Shown here piece after piece: positions 1 to 9,375 of a stretch of DNA of 64,000 nt. How positions within the stretch are numbered: position 1 is the stretch's first letter; every line of letters starts with the position of its first letter. The stretch is from Pseudomonas triticifolii (lineage in GTDB: Bacteria; Pseudomonadota; Gammaproteobacteria; Pseudomonadales; Pseudomonadaceae). Location: positions 186,001 to 250,000 of the forward strand of contig NZ_JACONV010000003.1 of NCBI RefSeq assembly GCF_014358015.1, given 5' to 3'. A model generated the notes under the pieces. The model worked only from the letters and a program-made list of their open reading frames with translations. It ran no database searches and had not been told where the DNA came from. A program made the position numbers and the translations under genes.

Positions 1-325
1 GCGAGCATGCTTGCTCCACCACGGCGTCCGATGAAGGAACGTTAGCGGTGGGGCGGCTTGCCGACGACAGCATTTTTCCAGGCACTAACCGTGTCGACTG
101 TAAAAACGCTTCGCCGGCAAACCTTCTTTCTCAGTCATGCATCTACGGCGGTAACGCCTGTGTCAGAGACCCAATCAAGCGCTCTGGGCCGCTGCTCGCA
201 GACGTTGCCTACGATTCAGATCCCCTACCAATCCCGTCCTACAATGTTCATTTTTGTTCTTTTCTACAGTCTTCATCAGTAATTTCAATCAATACTCGCT
301 GGCTAGGGGATTTTTATTGAGCTAT
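1..325. other. Noncoding region upstream of glpD
   Basis: No convincing gene is seen here. The first 20 bases look like the end of a REP hairpin (GCGAGCA, then TTGCTC), and a GC-rich stretch near 45-65 resembles a degraded repeat arm. The rest becomes A/T-rich toward 300 and presumably carries the glpD promoter. In other pseudomonads glpR lies just upstream, outside this window; that is inference. Confidence 0.5.
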
Positions 326-345
326 GATTTTCGAAAGTGAACATT
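326..345 (+). promoter_or_regulatory. GlpR operator-like site upstream of glpD
   Basis: The 20 bases match the E. coli GlpR operator (WATGTTCGWTAWCGAACATW) at about 15 of 20 positions, with TTTTCG on the left arm and GAACATT on the right. It overlaps a perfect 16-bp palindrome, TGAACATTAATGTTCA, at 338-353. The location 55-75 bases before the glpD start fits repression by GlpR that is relieved by glycerol-3-phosphate. Confidence 0.55.
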
Positions 346-399
346 AATGTTCAGATTCGCCTTTCGAGCCAGACTCAAGCATTCTTCAGGAGGCCAACA

Positions 400-1941
400 A
401 TGCCCCAGACCCACGCGACAACCGCCGCCCCTCTCTCCGAGGTCTACGACATCGCCGTGATCGGTGGTGGCATCAATGGCGTCGGCATTGCGGCAGACGC
501 CTCCGGTCGAGGCTTGTCGGTCTTCCTGTGTGAGAAAGACGACCTTGCCAGTCACACTTCGTCGGCCAGTAGCAAGCTGATCCACGGCGGCCTGCGCTAT
601 CTGGAACACTACGAATTCCGCTTGGTGCGCGAGGCACTGGCAGAGCGCGAAGTGCTGTTGGCCAAAGCGCCACATATCGTCAAGCCTATGCGTTTTGTTT
701 TGCCGCACCGTCCGCATCTGCGTCCGGCGTGGATGATCCGTGCCGGCATGTTCCTGTATGACCATCTGGGCAAGCGTGAAAAGCTGCCCGCGTCGCGCAC
801 CATTCGTTTTGGCGCGGACAGCCCGCTGAATTCCAGCATCACCCGTGGTTTCGAATACTCTGACTGCTGGGTCGATGACGCCCGCCTGGTCGTGCTCAAC
901 GCCATGGCAGCGCGGGAAAACGGCGCACATATCCATACCCAGACGCGTTGCGTCAGCGCGCGCCGTATCAAGGGCATGTGGCACTTGCACCTGGAACGCA
1001 GCGACGGCAGCCTGTTTTCGATTCACGCCAAGGCACTGGTCAATGCCGCAGGCCCGTGGGTGGCCAAGTTCATTCGGGAAGACCTCAAGCTTGAGTCGGC
1101 CTATGGCATTCGCCTGATCCAGGGCAGCCATTTGATCGTGCCCAAGCTGTACGAAGGCGAGCACGCGTTCATTCTGCAGAACGAAGACAAGCGCATCGTG
1201 TTCACCATCCCTTATCTGGAGCACTTCACCATTGTCGGCACCACCGACCGCGAGTATCAGGGCGATCCGAACAAGGTGGATATCACCGAAGCCGAGATGG
1301 ATTACGTGCTCAAAGTGGCCAACGACCACTTCAAGAAGCAACTGACCCGCGCCGATGTGCTGCACACATACTCAGGTGTACGCCCTCTGTGCAACGACGA
1401 GTCCGACAACCCGTCGGCGATTACTCGCGACTACACGTTGTCGTTGTCTGGCGGTGCAGACGAAGCGCCCATCCTGTCGGTGTTCGGCGGCAAGCTGACC
1501 ACCTATCGCAAGCTGGCCGAGTCGGCCATGGCGCAACTGGCTCCCTTCTTCACGCAGATGAAACCAAGCTGGACGGCAACATCCGCATTGCCAGGTGGTG
1601 AAGACATGACCACGCCAGAGGCACTGGCGAGCGAGTTGACCCGACGTCATACCTGGTTGCCGGCACCTATCGCCAGACGCTGGGCGATTACCTATGGAAG
1701 CCGCAGCTGGCGTCTGCTGGAGGGCGTGCAGAGCCTGGAAGACATGGGCCAGCCTCTGGGCGGCGGTCTGTATGCCCGCGAAGTCGATTACCTGTGCGAT
1801 CAGGAATGGGCCACCAGCATCGAAGACATCCTGTGGCGTCGGACCAAGCTGGGCCTGTTCACCACGCCGGAAGAGCAGGAGGCTGTGCGCAACTACCTGG
1901 AAACGGTTGCACGCAACAAGGCGGCAATCGAAGCGGCGTGA
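400..1941 (+). CDS. glpD: Glycerol-3-phosphate dehydrogenase, aerobic
   Basis: FAD-dependent, membrane-associated oxidation of glycerol-3-phosphate to dihydroxyacetone phosphate, passing electrons to ubiquinone. The 513-residue protein has the usual length. It opens with the dinucleotide-binding motif IAVIGGGINGVG (about residues 18-29), followed by the conserved segment with SSASSKLIHGGLRYLE. The start at 400 is chosen because CAGGAGG lies 6 bases before it; an upstream in-frame ATG at 337 has no ribosome site and sits inside the operator. The gene stands alone here. The upstream GlpR-like palindrome suggests induction by glycerol-3-phosphate. Confidence 0.96.
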   Translation: MPQTHATTAAPLSEVYDIAVIGGGINGVGIAADASGRGLSVFLCEKDDLASHTSSASSKLIHGGLRYLEHYEFRLVREALAEREVLLAKAPHIVKPMRFVLPHRPHLRPAWMIRAGMFLYDHLGKREKLPASRTIRFGADSPLNSSITRGFEYSDCWVDDARLVVLNAMAARENGAHIHTQTRCVSARRIKGMWHLHLERSDGSLFSIHAKALVNAAGPWVAKFIREDLKLESAYGIRLIQGSHLIVPKLYEGEHAFILQNEDKRIVFTIPYLEHFTIVGTTDREYQGDPNKVDITEAEMDYVLKVANDHFKKQLTRADVLHTYSGVRPLCNDESDNPSAITRDYTLSLSGGADEAPILSVFGGKLTTYRKLAESAMAQLAPFFTQMKPSWTATSALPGGEDMTTPEALASELTRRHTWLPAPIARRWAITYGSRSWRLLEGVQSLEDMGQPLGGGLYAREVDYLCDQEWATSIEDILWRRTKLGLFTTPEEQEAVRNYLETVARNKAAIEAA

Positions 1942-1995
1942 GCAGGCGCAATGCCCTGTTCACGCAACACATCACAGGCTGAATAAACGTCTTTT

Positions 1996-2047
1996 ATGGG
2001 AAGCGGGTTGCCGACGAGGATGTCAGGCAGGCCACTTCCCATTTTTC
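1996..2047 (+). terminator. Possible glpD terminator
   Basis: An outer stem, ATGGGAAG paired with CTTCCCAT, encloses a partly complementary interior and runs into ATTTTTCGTTTTC. The inner pairing is imperfect, so this is a moderate call. Confidence 0.45.
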
Positions 2048-2156
2048 GTTTTCTGCGGCGACCTATCGCGTACCTGCTGCTATCGGTGCGTTTGTTGCTG
2101 CAGATGACATCTTTCCCGCGGTAACACTTCATTCCCAGCCCCTTGGCATCCGTTCA

Positions 2157-2170
2157 TTCGGTTTTCCGAA
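2157..2170. promoter_or_regulatory. AauR upstream activating site 1
   Basis: TTCGGTTTTCCGAA is an exact match to the inverted repeat TTCGG-N4-CCGAA described for AauR control of the acidic amino acid genes in Pseudomonas putida. It lies about 108 bases upstream of the sigma54 promoter, a normal enhancer distance. Confidence 0.75.
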
Positions 2171-2187
2171 CAGCCGCCAGCCCCAAG

Positions 2188-2201
2188 TTCGGCTTCCCGG
2201 A
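2188..2201. promoter_or_regulatory. AauR upstream activating site 2
   Basis: TTCGGCTTCCCGGA matches TTCGG-N4-CCGAA at nine of ten defined positions. It starts 31 bases, about three helical turns, after the first site, so two AauR dimers could bind on one face of the DNA. Confidence 0.65.
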
Positions 2202-2277
2202 CGTCGATTGACGTCCCGGCGCCTACCCTTCCGATAAAAATTCTTTATTTTCAATGACATGAGCCAATTCAAAAGGC

Positions 2278-2294
2278 TTGGCACGACTCATGCT
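2278..2294 (+). promoter_or_regulatory. Sigma54 promoter of aatJ
   Basis: TTGGCACGACTCATGCT fits the sigma54 consensus YTGGCACG-N4-TTGCW with one mismatch. It keeps the essential GG (2280-2281) and GC (2292-2293) separated by ten bases. Transcription should begin near 2305, leaving a leader of about 115 bases. It pairs with the AauR sites upstream and the sigma54 activator gene aauR downstream. Confidence 0.85.
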
Positions 2295-2419
2295 CTACCT
2301 TCTGCATCGACAGCTTCGACAATCGCGTGTGTCTGACCAGGACGCCGTTGAGGCAATCGTTAAAAAATGGACGACCCCAGGGCGTCCTATCAATAAAAAT
2401 GAAAATCGAGGATTCATCG

Positions 2420-3352
2420 ATGCGCATCGTTCCCCATCTGTTGGGCGCAGCAATCGCTGCCGCTCTGATTAGCACTCCAGTGTACGCGGCAGAATTGACC
2501 GGCACCCTGAAGAAGATCAAAGAGTCCGGCACCATCACCCTCGGCCACCGCGACGCCTCTATTCCGTTTTCCTACATTGCTGACGCCTCCGGCGTTCCCA
2601 TGGGCTATTCCCATGACATCCAGCTGAAAATCGTTGAAGGCATCAAGAAAGAACTGGACATGCCTGACCTGAAGGTCAAGTACAACCTGGTCACGTCCCA
2701 GACCCGCATCCCGCTGGTTCAGAACGGCACCGTTGATGTGGAATGCGGTTCCACCACCAACAACGTGGAGCGCCAGCAGCAGGTCGATTTCTCGGTCGGC
2801 ATTTTCGAAGTCGGCACCCGTCTGCTGTCCAAGAAAGACTCCAGCTACAAAGACTTCGATGACCTGAAAGGCAAAAACGTCGTGACCACCGCTGGCACAA
2901 CGTCTGAGCGCATCCTCAAGGCGATGAACGCCGACAAGCAGATGGGCATGAACGTCATCTCTGCCAAAGACCACGGCGAATCCTTCCAGATGCTGGAATC
3001 GGGCCGTGCTGTCGCCTTCATGATGGACGACGCGTTGCTGGCAGGCGAAATGGCCAAGGCCAAGAAGCCGGATGACTGGGCCGTCACCGGCACCGCGCAA
3101 TCCTACGAAATCTACGGCTGCATGGTTCGCAAAGGCGACGCACCGTTCAAGAAAGCCGTGGACGACGCCATCGTTGCTACTTACAAGTCGGGCGACATCA
3201 ACACCATCTACAAAAAGTGGTTCGAGTCTCCGATTCCGCCAAAAGGTTTGAACCTTAATTTCCCGATGAGCGAGAAAATCCAGGAGCTGATCAAAAATCC
3301 AACAGACCAGGCGGCAGAAACTGCTAAAGCAGTCGAAGAAAAGAAAGCCTGA
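2420..3352 (+). CDS. aatJ: Glutamate/aspartate ABC transporter, periplasmic binding protein
   Basis: Captures acidic amino acids in the periplasm and delivers them to the AatQM channel. The 310-residue product begins with a typical signal peptide (hydrophobic core then PVYA-AE, cleavage near residue 23), followed by the family-3 solute-binding fold (GHRDASIPFSY, later DLKGKNVVTTAGTTSE). The start at 2420 follows GAGGA by about 8 bases; earlier in-frame ATGs would bury the signal peptide. It is first in aatJQMP and is followed by two hairpins, which usually keep binding-protein mRNA more abundant than that of the membrane genes. E. coli gltI is the equivalent. Confidence 0.94.
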   Translation: MRIVPHLLGAAIAAALISTPVYAAELTGTLKKIKESGTITLGHRDASIPFSYIADASGVPMGYSHDIQLKIVEGIKKELDMPDLKVKYNLVTSQTRIPLVQNGTVDVECGSTTNNVERQQQVDFSVGIFEVGTRLLSKKDSSYKDFDDLKGKNVVTTAGTTSERILKAMNADKQMGMNVISAKDHGESFQMLESGRAVAFMMDDALLAGEMAKAKKPDDWAVTGTAQSYEIYGCMVRKGDAPFKKAVDDAIVATYKSGDINTIYKKWFESPIPPKGLNLNFPMSEKIQELIKNPTDQAAETAKAVEEKKA

Positions 3353-3355
3353 TGC

Positions 3356-3413
3356 ATCGGTTCAGCCTCGCTGAACCGATTGCTCCCCGAGCGGACTGAA
3401 TCATCCGCTCGGG
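3356..3413 (+). terminator. Tandem hairpins between aatJ and aatQ
   Basis: Two stem-loops lie side by side: ATCGGTTCAG/CTGAACCGAT (3356-3380, loop CCTCG) and CCCGAGCGGA/TCCGCTCGGG (3386-3413). Neither is followed by a T-run, so they more likely block 3' decay or attenuate than fully terminate. This would give the binding protein in excess over the permease. Confidence 0.7.
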
Positions 3414-3465
3414 ACCCGACACTGCGTGCATCTCGACAGCAATAGAACAAGAGGGGGAGACCCTG

Positions 3466-4212
3466 ATGAATTACAACTGGGACTGGGGCGTGTTCTTCAA
3501 GTCCACCGGCGTCGGCAGCGAAACCTATCTGGACTGGTTCATATCCGGTCTGGGCTGGACCATCGCCATTGCAGTCGTCGCCTGGATCATCGCTTTGATA
3601 CTGGGCTCGGTGCTGGGTGTCATGCGCACCGTACCAAACCGTCTGGTATCGGGCATTGCCACGATTTATGTGGAAATCTTTCGTAATGTGCCACTGCTGG
3701 TGCAGTTGTTCATCTGGTACTTCCTGGTGCCGGACCTGCTGCCTGAAAATCTGCAGGAGTGGTACAAGCAGGATCTCAACCCGACAACCTCGGCGTTTCT
3801 GAGCGTCGTGGTCTGCCTCGGGCTGTTCACCGCTGCACGCGTCTGCGAGCAAGTGCGTACCGGCATCCAGGCACTGCCAAAAGGCCAGGAATCGGCCGCA
3901 CGCGCCATGGGCTTCAAGCTGCCGCAGATTTACTGGAACGTGCTGCTGCCGCAAGCCTATCGCATCATCATTCCACCGCTTACCTCCGAATTCCTGAACG
4001 TGTTCAAGAACTCCTCGGTCGCCTCGCTGATTGGCCTGATGGAGTTGCTCGCGCAGACCAAGCAGACCGCCGAGTTTTCCGCGAACCTGTTCGAAGCCTT
4101 CACCCTGGCCACCCTCATCTACTTCACGCTGAACATGAGCCTGATGTTGCTGATGCGCGTGATCGAGAAGAAAGTCGCCGTGCCCGGCCTGATTTCCGTG
4201 GGAGGTAAATGA
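3466..4212 (+). CDS. aatQ: Glutamate/aspartate ABC transporter permease
   Basis: Inner-membrane half of the acidic amino acid importer, 248 residues. It has the HisM/GlnP-type permease core with hydrophobic spans from about residue 25, the family segment EIFRNVPLLVQ, and the EAA loop (AARAMGFKLPQIYWNVLLPQA) that docks on the ATPase. GAGGGGGA lies 7 bases before the ATG. The stop overlaps the start of aatM. It matches GltJ of E. coli. Confidence 0.93.
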   Translation: MNYNWDWGVFFKSTGVGSETYLDWFISGLGWTIAIAVVAWIIALILGSVLGVMRTVPNRLVSGIATIYVEIFRNVPLLVQLFIWYFLVPDLLPENLQEWYKQDLNPTTSAFLSVVVCLGLFTAARVCEQVRTGIQALPKGQESAARAMGFKLPQIYWNVLLPQAYRIIIPPLTSEFLNVFKNSSVASLIGLMELLAQTKQTAEFSANLFEAFTLATLIYFTLNMSLMLLMRVIEKKVAVPGLISVGGK

Positions 4213-4877
4213 TGGACTTCACTGGAATCGTTCCGGCCCTTCCGGGCCTGTGGAACGGCATGGTCATGACCCTGAAACTGACGGCGATGGGTGTCGTCGG
4301 CGGTCTGGTGCTCGGCACCCTTCTGGCGTTGATGCGACTGTCCTCGAACAAGCTGCTGGCCAATGTGGCCGGCGCTTACGTCAACTACTTCCGCTCCATC
4401 CCGCTGCTGCTGGTGATCACCTGGTTCTACCTGGCGGTGCCGTTCGTGCTGCGCTGGATAACAGGAGAAGACACCCCGATCGGTGCGTTCGCGTCCTGCG
4501 TCGTGGCCTTCATGATGTTCGAGGCGGCCTACTTCTGCGAGATCGTACGTGCCGGCGTGCAGTCGATTTCAAAAGGGCAGATGGGCGCTGCCCAGGCGCT
4601 GGGCATGAACTACGGGCAGATGATGCGTTTGATCATCCTGCCTCAGGCCTTTCGCAAGATGACGCCCCTGCTGCTGCAACAGAGCATCATTCTGTTTCAG
4701 GACACCTCTCTGGTTTACACCGTCGGCCTGGTTGACTTCCTCAATGCCTCGCGCGCCAGCGGCGACATCATTGGTCGCGCCAACGAGTTCCTGGTCATTG
4801 CCGGTCTGGTGTATTTCACGATCAGCTTCGCAGCCTCATTGCTGGTGAAGCGTTTGCAAAAAAGGTTCGCCGTATGA
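4209..4877 (+). CDS. aatM: Glutamate/aspartate ABC transporter permease
   Basis: Second permease subunit, 222 residues, partner of AatQ. It shows the hydrophobic spans, the [11 protein letters not shown] segment and an EAA loop ([21 protein letters not shown]). Two adjacent ATG codons (4209 and 4212) are possible; GGAGGT at 4201-4206 gives better spacing to 4212, while 4209 overlaps the aatQ stop. It overlaps aatP by four bases (ATGA), so the two are translationally coupled. It corresponds to GltK. Confidence 0.93.
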   Translation: MMDFTGIVPALPGLWNGMVMTLKLTAMGVVGGLVLGTLLALMRLSSNKLLANVAGAYVNYFRSIPLLLVITWFYLAVPFVLRWITGEDTPIGAFASCVVAFMMFEAAYFCEIVRAGVQSISKGQMGAAQALGMNYGQMMRLIILPQAFRKMTPLLLQQSIILFQDTSLVYTVGLVDFLNASRASGDIIGRANEFLVIAGLVYFTISFAASLLVKRLQKRFAV

Positions 4878-5608
4878 TTTCCATCAAGAACGTCAACAAG
4901 TGGTATGGGGACTTCCAGGTACTGACCGACTGCAGCACCGAGGTCAGCAAGGGCGAAGTGGTCGTGGTGTGCGGTCCATCCGGTTCCGGCAAATCGACCC
5001 TGATCAAATGCGTGAACGCCCTTGAGCCGTTCCAGAAAGGCGACATCGTGGTCGATGGCACCTCGATTTCCGACTCCAAGACCAACCTGCCGAAACTGCG
5101 CTCACGCGTGGGCATGGTGTTCCAGCATTTCGAGCTGTTCCCGCACCTGACCATCGTCGAAAACCTGACCATCGCGCAGATCAAGGTACTCGGCCGCAGC
5201 AAGGCCGAAGCCACCGAGAAAGGCCTGAAACTGCTGGATCGCGTGGGTCTGTCCGAACACGCCCACAAGCACCCCGGCCAGCTTTCCGGTGGTCAGCAGC
5301 AGCGCGTGGCGATTGCTCGCGCACTGGCGATGGACCCTGTGGTCATGTTGTTCGACGAGCCGACCTCGGCGCTGGACCCGGAAATGGTCAACGAAGTGCT
5401 CGACGTGATGGTGCAACTGGCCCACGAAGGCATGACCATGATGTGCGTGACCCACGAAATGGGCTTCGCTCGCAAGGTTGCCAATCGCGTGATCTTCATG
5501 GACAAGGGACAGATCGTTGAAGACTGCGCCAAGGAAGAGTTCTTCGGTGACGTGACCGCCCGCTCCGAGCGCGCTCAGCAATTTCTCGCCAAGATCCTCC
5601 AGCACTAA
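4874..5608 (+). CDS. aatP: Glutamate/aspartate ABC transporter ATP-binding protein
   Basis: ATPase that powers the AatJQM importer from the cytoplasmic face, 244 residues. Walker [10 protein letters not shown], the Q-loop region [12 protein letters not shown], the signature LSGGQQQR, Walker B VVMLFDEP and the H-loop CVTHEM are all present. It closes the transporter operon and is followed by a strong hairpin. It corresponds to GltL. Confidence 0.95.
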   Translation: MISIKNVNKWYGDFQVLTDCSTEVSKGEVVVVCGPSGSGKSTLIKCVNALEPFQKGDIVVDGTSISDSKTNLPKLRSRVGMVFQHFELFPHLTIVENLTIAQIKVLGRSKAEATEKGLKLLDRVGLSEHAHKHPGQLSGGQQQRVAIARALAMDPVVMLFDEPTSALDPEMVNEVLDVMVQLAHEGMTMMCVTHEMGFARKVANRVIFMDKGQIVEDCAKEEFFGDVTARSERAQQFLAKILQH

Positions 5609-5620
5609 GCAATACATCGC

Positions 5621-5647
5621 CAGCTACCCGTGCTGCACGGGTAGCTG
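5621..5647 (+). terminator. Hairpin between aatP and aauS
   Basis: CAGCTACCCG pairs perfectly with CGGGTAGCTG around TGCTGCA. No T-run follows, so partial read-through into aauS is plausible. Confidence 0.6.
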
Positions 5648-5667
5648 TTCGGTTCAGGACGACTGTG

Positions 5668-7584
5668 ATGAAATGCGACCCCACTCTCTATCGCGCAGCC
5701 CCGCCATCACTCGCCGTGAAACCCCGTCTGATTCGCCAACTGTTCCTGCCTCCGCTGATCTTCCTCCTGATGATCGGGCTCGGCTACGTGACCTATCTGG
5801 TCAGCGAGAACAAGGGCATCAAGAACCTGAGCGAAAGCGGCGAGCGCCAGCTGGAGCTGCACGCGCGCACGGTCGAAAGCGAGATCAGCAAATACACCTA
5901 CCTGCCCAGCGTGCTGGAACTGGAATCCAGCGTTTCGCAGTTGCTCAACGATCCAGGCCCCGAACTCCAGCAGCAGGTCAACCGCTACCTTGAGGGCCTG
6001 AACCGTCGCAGCCGCAGCCGTGCCATCTATGTGCTGGATACGACCGGCCGCGTTCTGGCGACCAGCAACTGGCGGGACAGTGACAGCTATCAAGGCGAAG
6101 ACCTCTCCTTCCGTGCTTATTTTCAGGATGCCGTGCGCGGTCTGCCCGGGCGTTTTTACGGGATTGGCACCACCACCGGCGAGTCGGGCTATTACCTGGC
6201 GCATGGTCTTGAAGAGAAAGGCCGGATCATCGGCGTTGCTGTGATCAAGGTTCGACTGGAGGCCCTTGAGGAGCGCTGGCAGCGGGCGCGACTGGAAGCC
6301 TTCGTCAGCGACGAGAACGGCATCATCATTCTGTCCAGCGACCCGGCACGCCGCCTGAAATCGGTGCGGCCACTGACGCCGGACATCAAGGAACGCCTGG
6401 CGCGCAGCCTGCAATATTACTGGTGGCCACTCAACGAGCTAGTCCCGCTGGAACGTGAGTCCCTGTCCGAAGGCGTCGAGAAACTCACCTTTCCGGCCAA
6501 TATCAGCGTTGACCGCGAACATACCCAGGTCAGCTACCTGGCGCAGACGCGCCCGCTGAGCGACAGCCCCTGGCACCTGACCCTGCTCACCCCCCTTGAA
6601 GACCTGCGCCGTGAAGCCGCGAGCCAAGGCATGCTGGTGGCCGTGGCCTGCGCATTGGTGGCGTTTCTGCTGATCGCCTGGAACGAGCGCCGTAAAGTGA
6701 TCGCCACCCGACTGGCCGCACGTGAAGCCCTGCAGGCGGCCAACAATGAGCTGGAACGCAAGATCGCCGAACGTACCGAACACCTGCGCGCCAGTAACGA
6801 ACGGCTCAAGGCGCAGATCCGCGAACGAAGACAGGCCGAAGACACACTGCGCAAAGCGCAGGACGAACTGGTGCAGGCCGGCAAGCTTGCCGCTATTGGC
6901 CAGATGTCCACCAGTATTGCCCACGAACTCAATCAGCCATTGGCCGCGCTTCGCACGCTGTCGGGCAATACCGTGCGTTTTCTGGAACGGGGTGCGCTGG
7001 AGACGGCAAGCGCCAACCTGCGCACCATCAACGATCTGGTGGACCGCATGGGTCGTATCACGGCCAGTCTGCGCGCCTTCGCCCGACGCGGCGACGACAA
7101 GGGTCAGGCCAGACTGAGCAAGGCCACGGACGCCGCACTTCAGTTGCTCGCGGTGCGCCTGGAGCAATCCGCGCTGACGCTGCATCAGGCGTTTGCCGAT
7201 GCCACACTGACCATTGATCAAACCCGACTGGAACAGATTCTGGTCAACCTGATCGGCAACGCGCTTGATGCCATGCACGCGCAGCCACAACCCGAACTCT
7301 GGCTTGAAGGCGCCATCGTCGACGGTCGCTACCGCCTGCTGGTGCGCGATAACGGTCATGGCATCGACAGCCAGGCGCGCAAGCATCTGTTCGAACCCTT
7401 TTTCACGACCAAACCGGGCGAACAAGGCCTTGGACTTGGTCTGACGCTGTCGGCAAGCCTGGCCGCGGCGGCGGGAGGCAGCCTGAGTGCAGAGCACCCC
7501 GCCGACGGCGGCACCACTTTTGTTCTGTGCCTGCCGTTCATCGAAGGCGCTCCAACCGAACCTCGCCCGGGCGAGCCGACATGA
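5668..7584 (+). CDS. aauS: Acidic amino acid sensor histidine kinase
   Basis: DctB-type membrane kinase that senses extracellular acidic amino acids and phosphorylates AauR. Of about 638 residues, one membrane span (around 24-44) and a second (around 315-335) flank a periplasmic dCache-like sensor. A coiled coil follows (ELERKIAERTEHLRAS), then the H-box IAHELNQPLAALR with phospho-accepting His near residue 419, then a HATPase with DNGHGID and GLGLGL. ATG 5668 is preferred over GTG 5665 because AGGA lies 8 bases before it. Eleven bases separate it from aauR. Confidence 0.9.
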   Translation: MKCDPTLYRAAPPSLAVKPRLIRQLFLPPLIFLLMIGLGYVTYLVSENKGIKNLSESGERQLELHARTVESEISKYTYLPSVLELESSVSQLLNDPGPELQQQVNRYLEGLNRRSRSRAIYVLDTTGRVLATSNWRDSDSYQGEDLSFRAYFQDAVRGLPGRFYGIGTTTGESGYYLAHGLEEKGRIIGVAVIKVRLEALEERWQRARLEAFVSDENGIIILSSDPARRLKSVRPLTPDIKERLARSLQYYWWPLNELVPLERESLSEGVEKLTFPANISVDREHTQVSYLAQTRPLSDSPWHLTLLTPLEDLRREAASQGMLVAVACALVAFLLIAWNERRKVIATRLAAREALQAANNELERKIAERTEHLRASNERLKAQIRERRQAEDTLRKAQDELVQAGKLAAIGQMSTSIAHELNQPLAALRTLSGNTVRFLERGALETASANLRTINDLVDRMGRITASLRAFARRGDDKGQARLSKATDAALQLLAVRLEQSALTLHQAFADATLTIDQTRLEQILVNLIGNALDAMHAQPQPELWLEGAIVDGRYRLLVRDNGHGIDSQARKHLFEPFFTTKPGEQGLGLGLTLSASLAAAAGGSLSAEHPADGGTTFVLCLPFIEGAPTEPRPGEPT

Positions 7585-7594
7585 GACAACATTC

Positions 7595-8923
7595 ATGAAC
7601 ATCAACAGTGACCTGACCGTGCTGATCGTTGAAGACGATCCCCACGTGCTGCTGGGCTGCCAACAGGCACTGGCGCTGGAAGACATCGCCAGCGAAGGTG
7701 TCCCGAGCGCCGAAGAAGCTTTGCTGCGCATCGGCGACAACTTTGCCGGCATCGTCATCAGCGATATTCGTCTGCCGGGCATCGACGGGCTGGAGCTGCT
7801 GAGCCGCCTCAAGGCGCGCGACAGCACGCTGCCTGTGGTGCTGATCACCGGGCATGGCGACATCTCGATGGCCGTCAGCGCCATGCGCGACGGCGCCTAT
7901 GACTTCATGGAGAAACCTTTTTCACCCGAGCGTCTGGTCGACGTCACACGTCGTGCGCTGGAGCAGCGCGGACTGGCGCGGGAAGTCTGGTCGTTGCGCA
8001 GGCAACTGGCCGAGCGTAACTCGCTGGAAGGCAAGATCATCGGTCGCTCACCGGCCATGCAAAACCTGCGCGCCCTGATCGCCAATGTCGCCGACACCTC
8101 GGCCAATGTGTTGATCGAAGGCGAAACCGGCACCGGCAAGGAGCTGGTCGCCCGCTGCCTGCACGATTTCAGCCGCCGCAAGAACAGCCAGTTCGTGGCC
8201 CTTAACTGCGGCGGACTCGCGGAGAGCCTATTCGAATCCGAAATATTCGGCCATGAAGCCAACGCCTTCACCGGTGCAGGCAAACGCCGAATCGGCAAGA
8301 TCGAACACGCCGACAACGGCACGTTGTTCCTCGATGAAGTGGAAAGCATGCCGATCAATCTGCAGATCAAGCTGTTGCGCGTTCTACAGGAACGCACGCT
8401 CGAACGCCTGGGCTCCAATCAGAGCGTGGCAGTGGATTGTCGGGTCATTGCCGCCACCAAGTCCGATTTGAATGCGCTGGGCAAGACCAATCAGTTTCGT
8501 AGCGACCTGTACTACCGCCTGAATGTGGTGACCCTCGAACTTCCGCCACTGCGCGAACGACGCGAGGACATCCTGCAGCTTTTCGAGCACTTCCTGCAGC
8601 TGTCGTCGCTGCGCTTCGACCGCGAGCCCCCAGCGCTGGATCGCCAGACCATGTCCAGCTTGATGAGCCATGACTGGCCGGGCAATGTGCGGGAACTGCG
8701 CAATGTGGCCGAGCGTTTTTCGCTGGGCCTGCCTGCGTTCAAACAGACCGGCACGGTGATCGAAAACCAGAGTCTGGGATTTGCCGAGGCGGTGGAAGCG
8801 TTCGAGCGCAACCTGCTCAGTGAAGCCTTGCAACGCAGCGGCGGCAACCTCAGCCAGGCCAGCCAGGAGCTGGGCATGGCCAAGACCACGCTATTCGACA
8901 AGGTCAAGAAATACGGGCTCTAA
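7595..8923 (+). CDS. aauR: Sigma54-dependent response regulator
   Basis: NtrC/DctD-type activator of acidic amino acid uptake, 442 residues. The receiver domain has D57 in VISDIRLPG. The AAA+ domain has Walker A GETGTGKE and a sigma54-contact loop reading NAFTGA in place of GAFTGA. A C-terminal Fis-type helix-turn-helix ends in LSQASQELGMAKTTLFDKVKKY. The start follows the aauS stop; an earlier in-frame ATG inside aauS is rejected. It should bind the two TTCGG-N4-CCGAA sites before aatJ and drive that promoter. Confidence 0.9.
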   Translation: MNINSDLTVLIVEDDPHVLLGCQQALALEDIASEGVPSAEEALLRIGDNFAGIVISDIRLPGIDGLELLSRLKARDSTLPVVLITGHGDISMAVSAMRDGAYDFMEKPFSPERLVDVTRRALEQRGLAREVWSLRRQLAERNSLEGKIIGRSPAMQNLRALIANVADTSANVLIEGETGTGKELVARCLHDFSRRKNSQFVALNCGGLAESLFESEIFGHEANAFTGAGKRRIGKIEHADNGTLFLDEVESMPINLQIKLLRVLQERTLERLGSNQSVAVDCRVIAATKSDLNALGKTNQFRSDLYYRLNVVTLELPPLRERREDILQLFEHFLQLSSLRFDREPPALDRQTMSSLMSHDWPGNVRELRNVAERFSLGLPAFKQTGTVIENQSLGFAEAVEAFERNLLSEALQRSGGNLSQASQELGMAKTTLFDKVKKYGL

Positions 8924-8969
8924 GCCTTTCAATTCAGGCGCGGTGGCGTCACGGTAACAGGAGAATGTG

Positions 8970-9308
8970 TTGGATCTGGTATTCAAGGCCCTGCTGGGCG
9001 CAGCGGTTGTGGTGATACTCGCGGCGCTGGCCAAGACGCGCAATTACTACATCGCGGGGCTTGTGCCGCTGTTCCCGACCTTTGCACTGATTGCCCACTA
9101 CATCGTCGGCAAAGGCCGCTCGCTGGATGATCTGAAAACCACCATCCTGTTCGGCATGTGGTCGATCATCCCCTACTTCGTCTACCTCGCAGCGCTCTAC
9201 CTGCTGGTTGACCGGCTACGTCTGGAAGCCTCGCTGGCGCTGGCTGCTGTCGCCTGGCTAATCGCCGCGACGCTTCTGGTGACCGTATGGGTGAGGGTTC
9301 ATGGGTGA
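8970..9308 (+). CDS. glpM: GlpM family membrane protein
   Basis: A 112-residue inner-membrane protein with four predicted hydrophobic spans, matching the GlpM family. In Pseudomonas aeruginosa this family has been linked to alginate production; the molecular role is unknown. The likely start is the TTG at 8970, six bases after GGAG; a GTG at 8967 is also possible. It is followed by a REP cluster and probably forms its own short transcript. Confidence 0.75.
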   Translation: MDLVFKALLGAAVVVILAALAKTRNYYIAGLVPLFPTFALIAHYIVGKGRSLDDLKTTILFGMWSIIPYFVYLAALYLLVDRLRLEASLALAAVAWLIAATLLVTVWVRVHG

Positions 9309-9375
9309 GATAGGTCTTCAGCCTGGCAGGAGTGGACCGGGCGGCGTTCCGTTTGTCCACGAAGACTGCCTTCCA

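Noticed and set aside
48-320. Open frame upstream of glpD
   Set aside because: No ribosome site, no recognisable product, and it overlaps repeat-like and promoter sequence.
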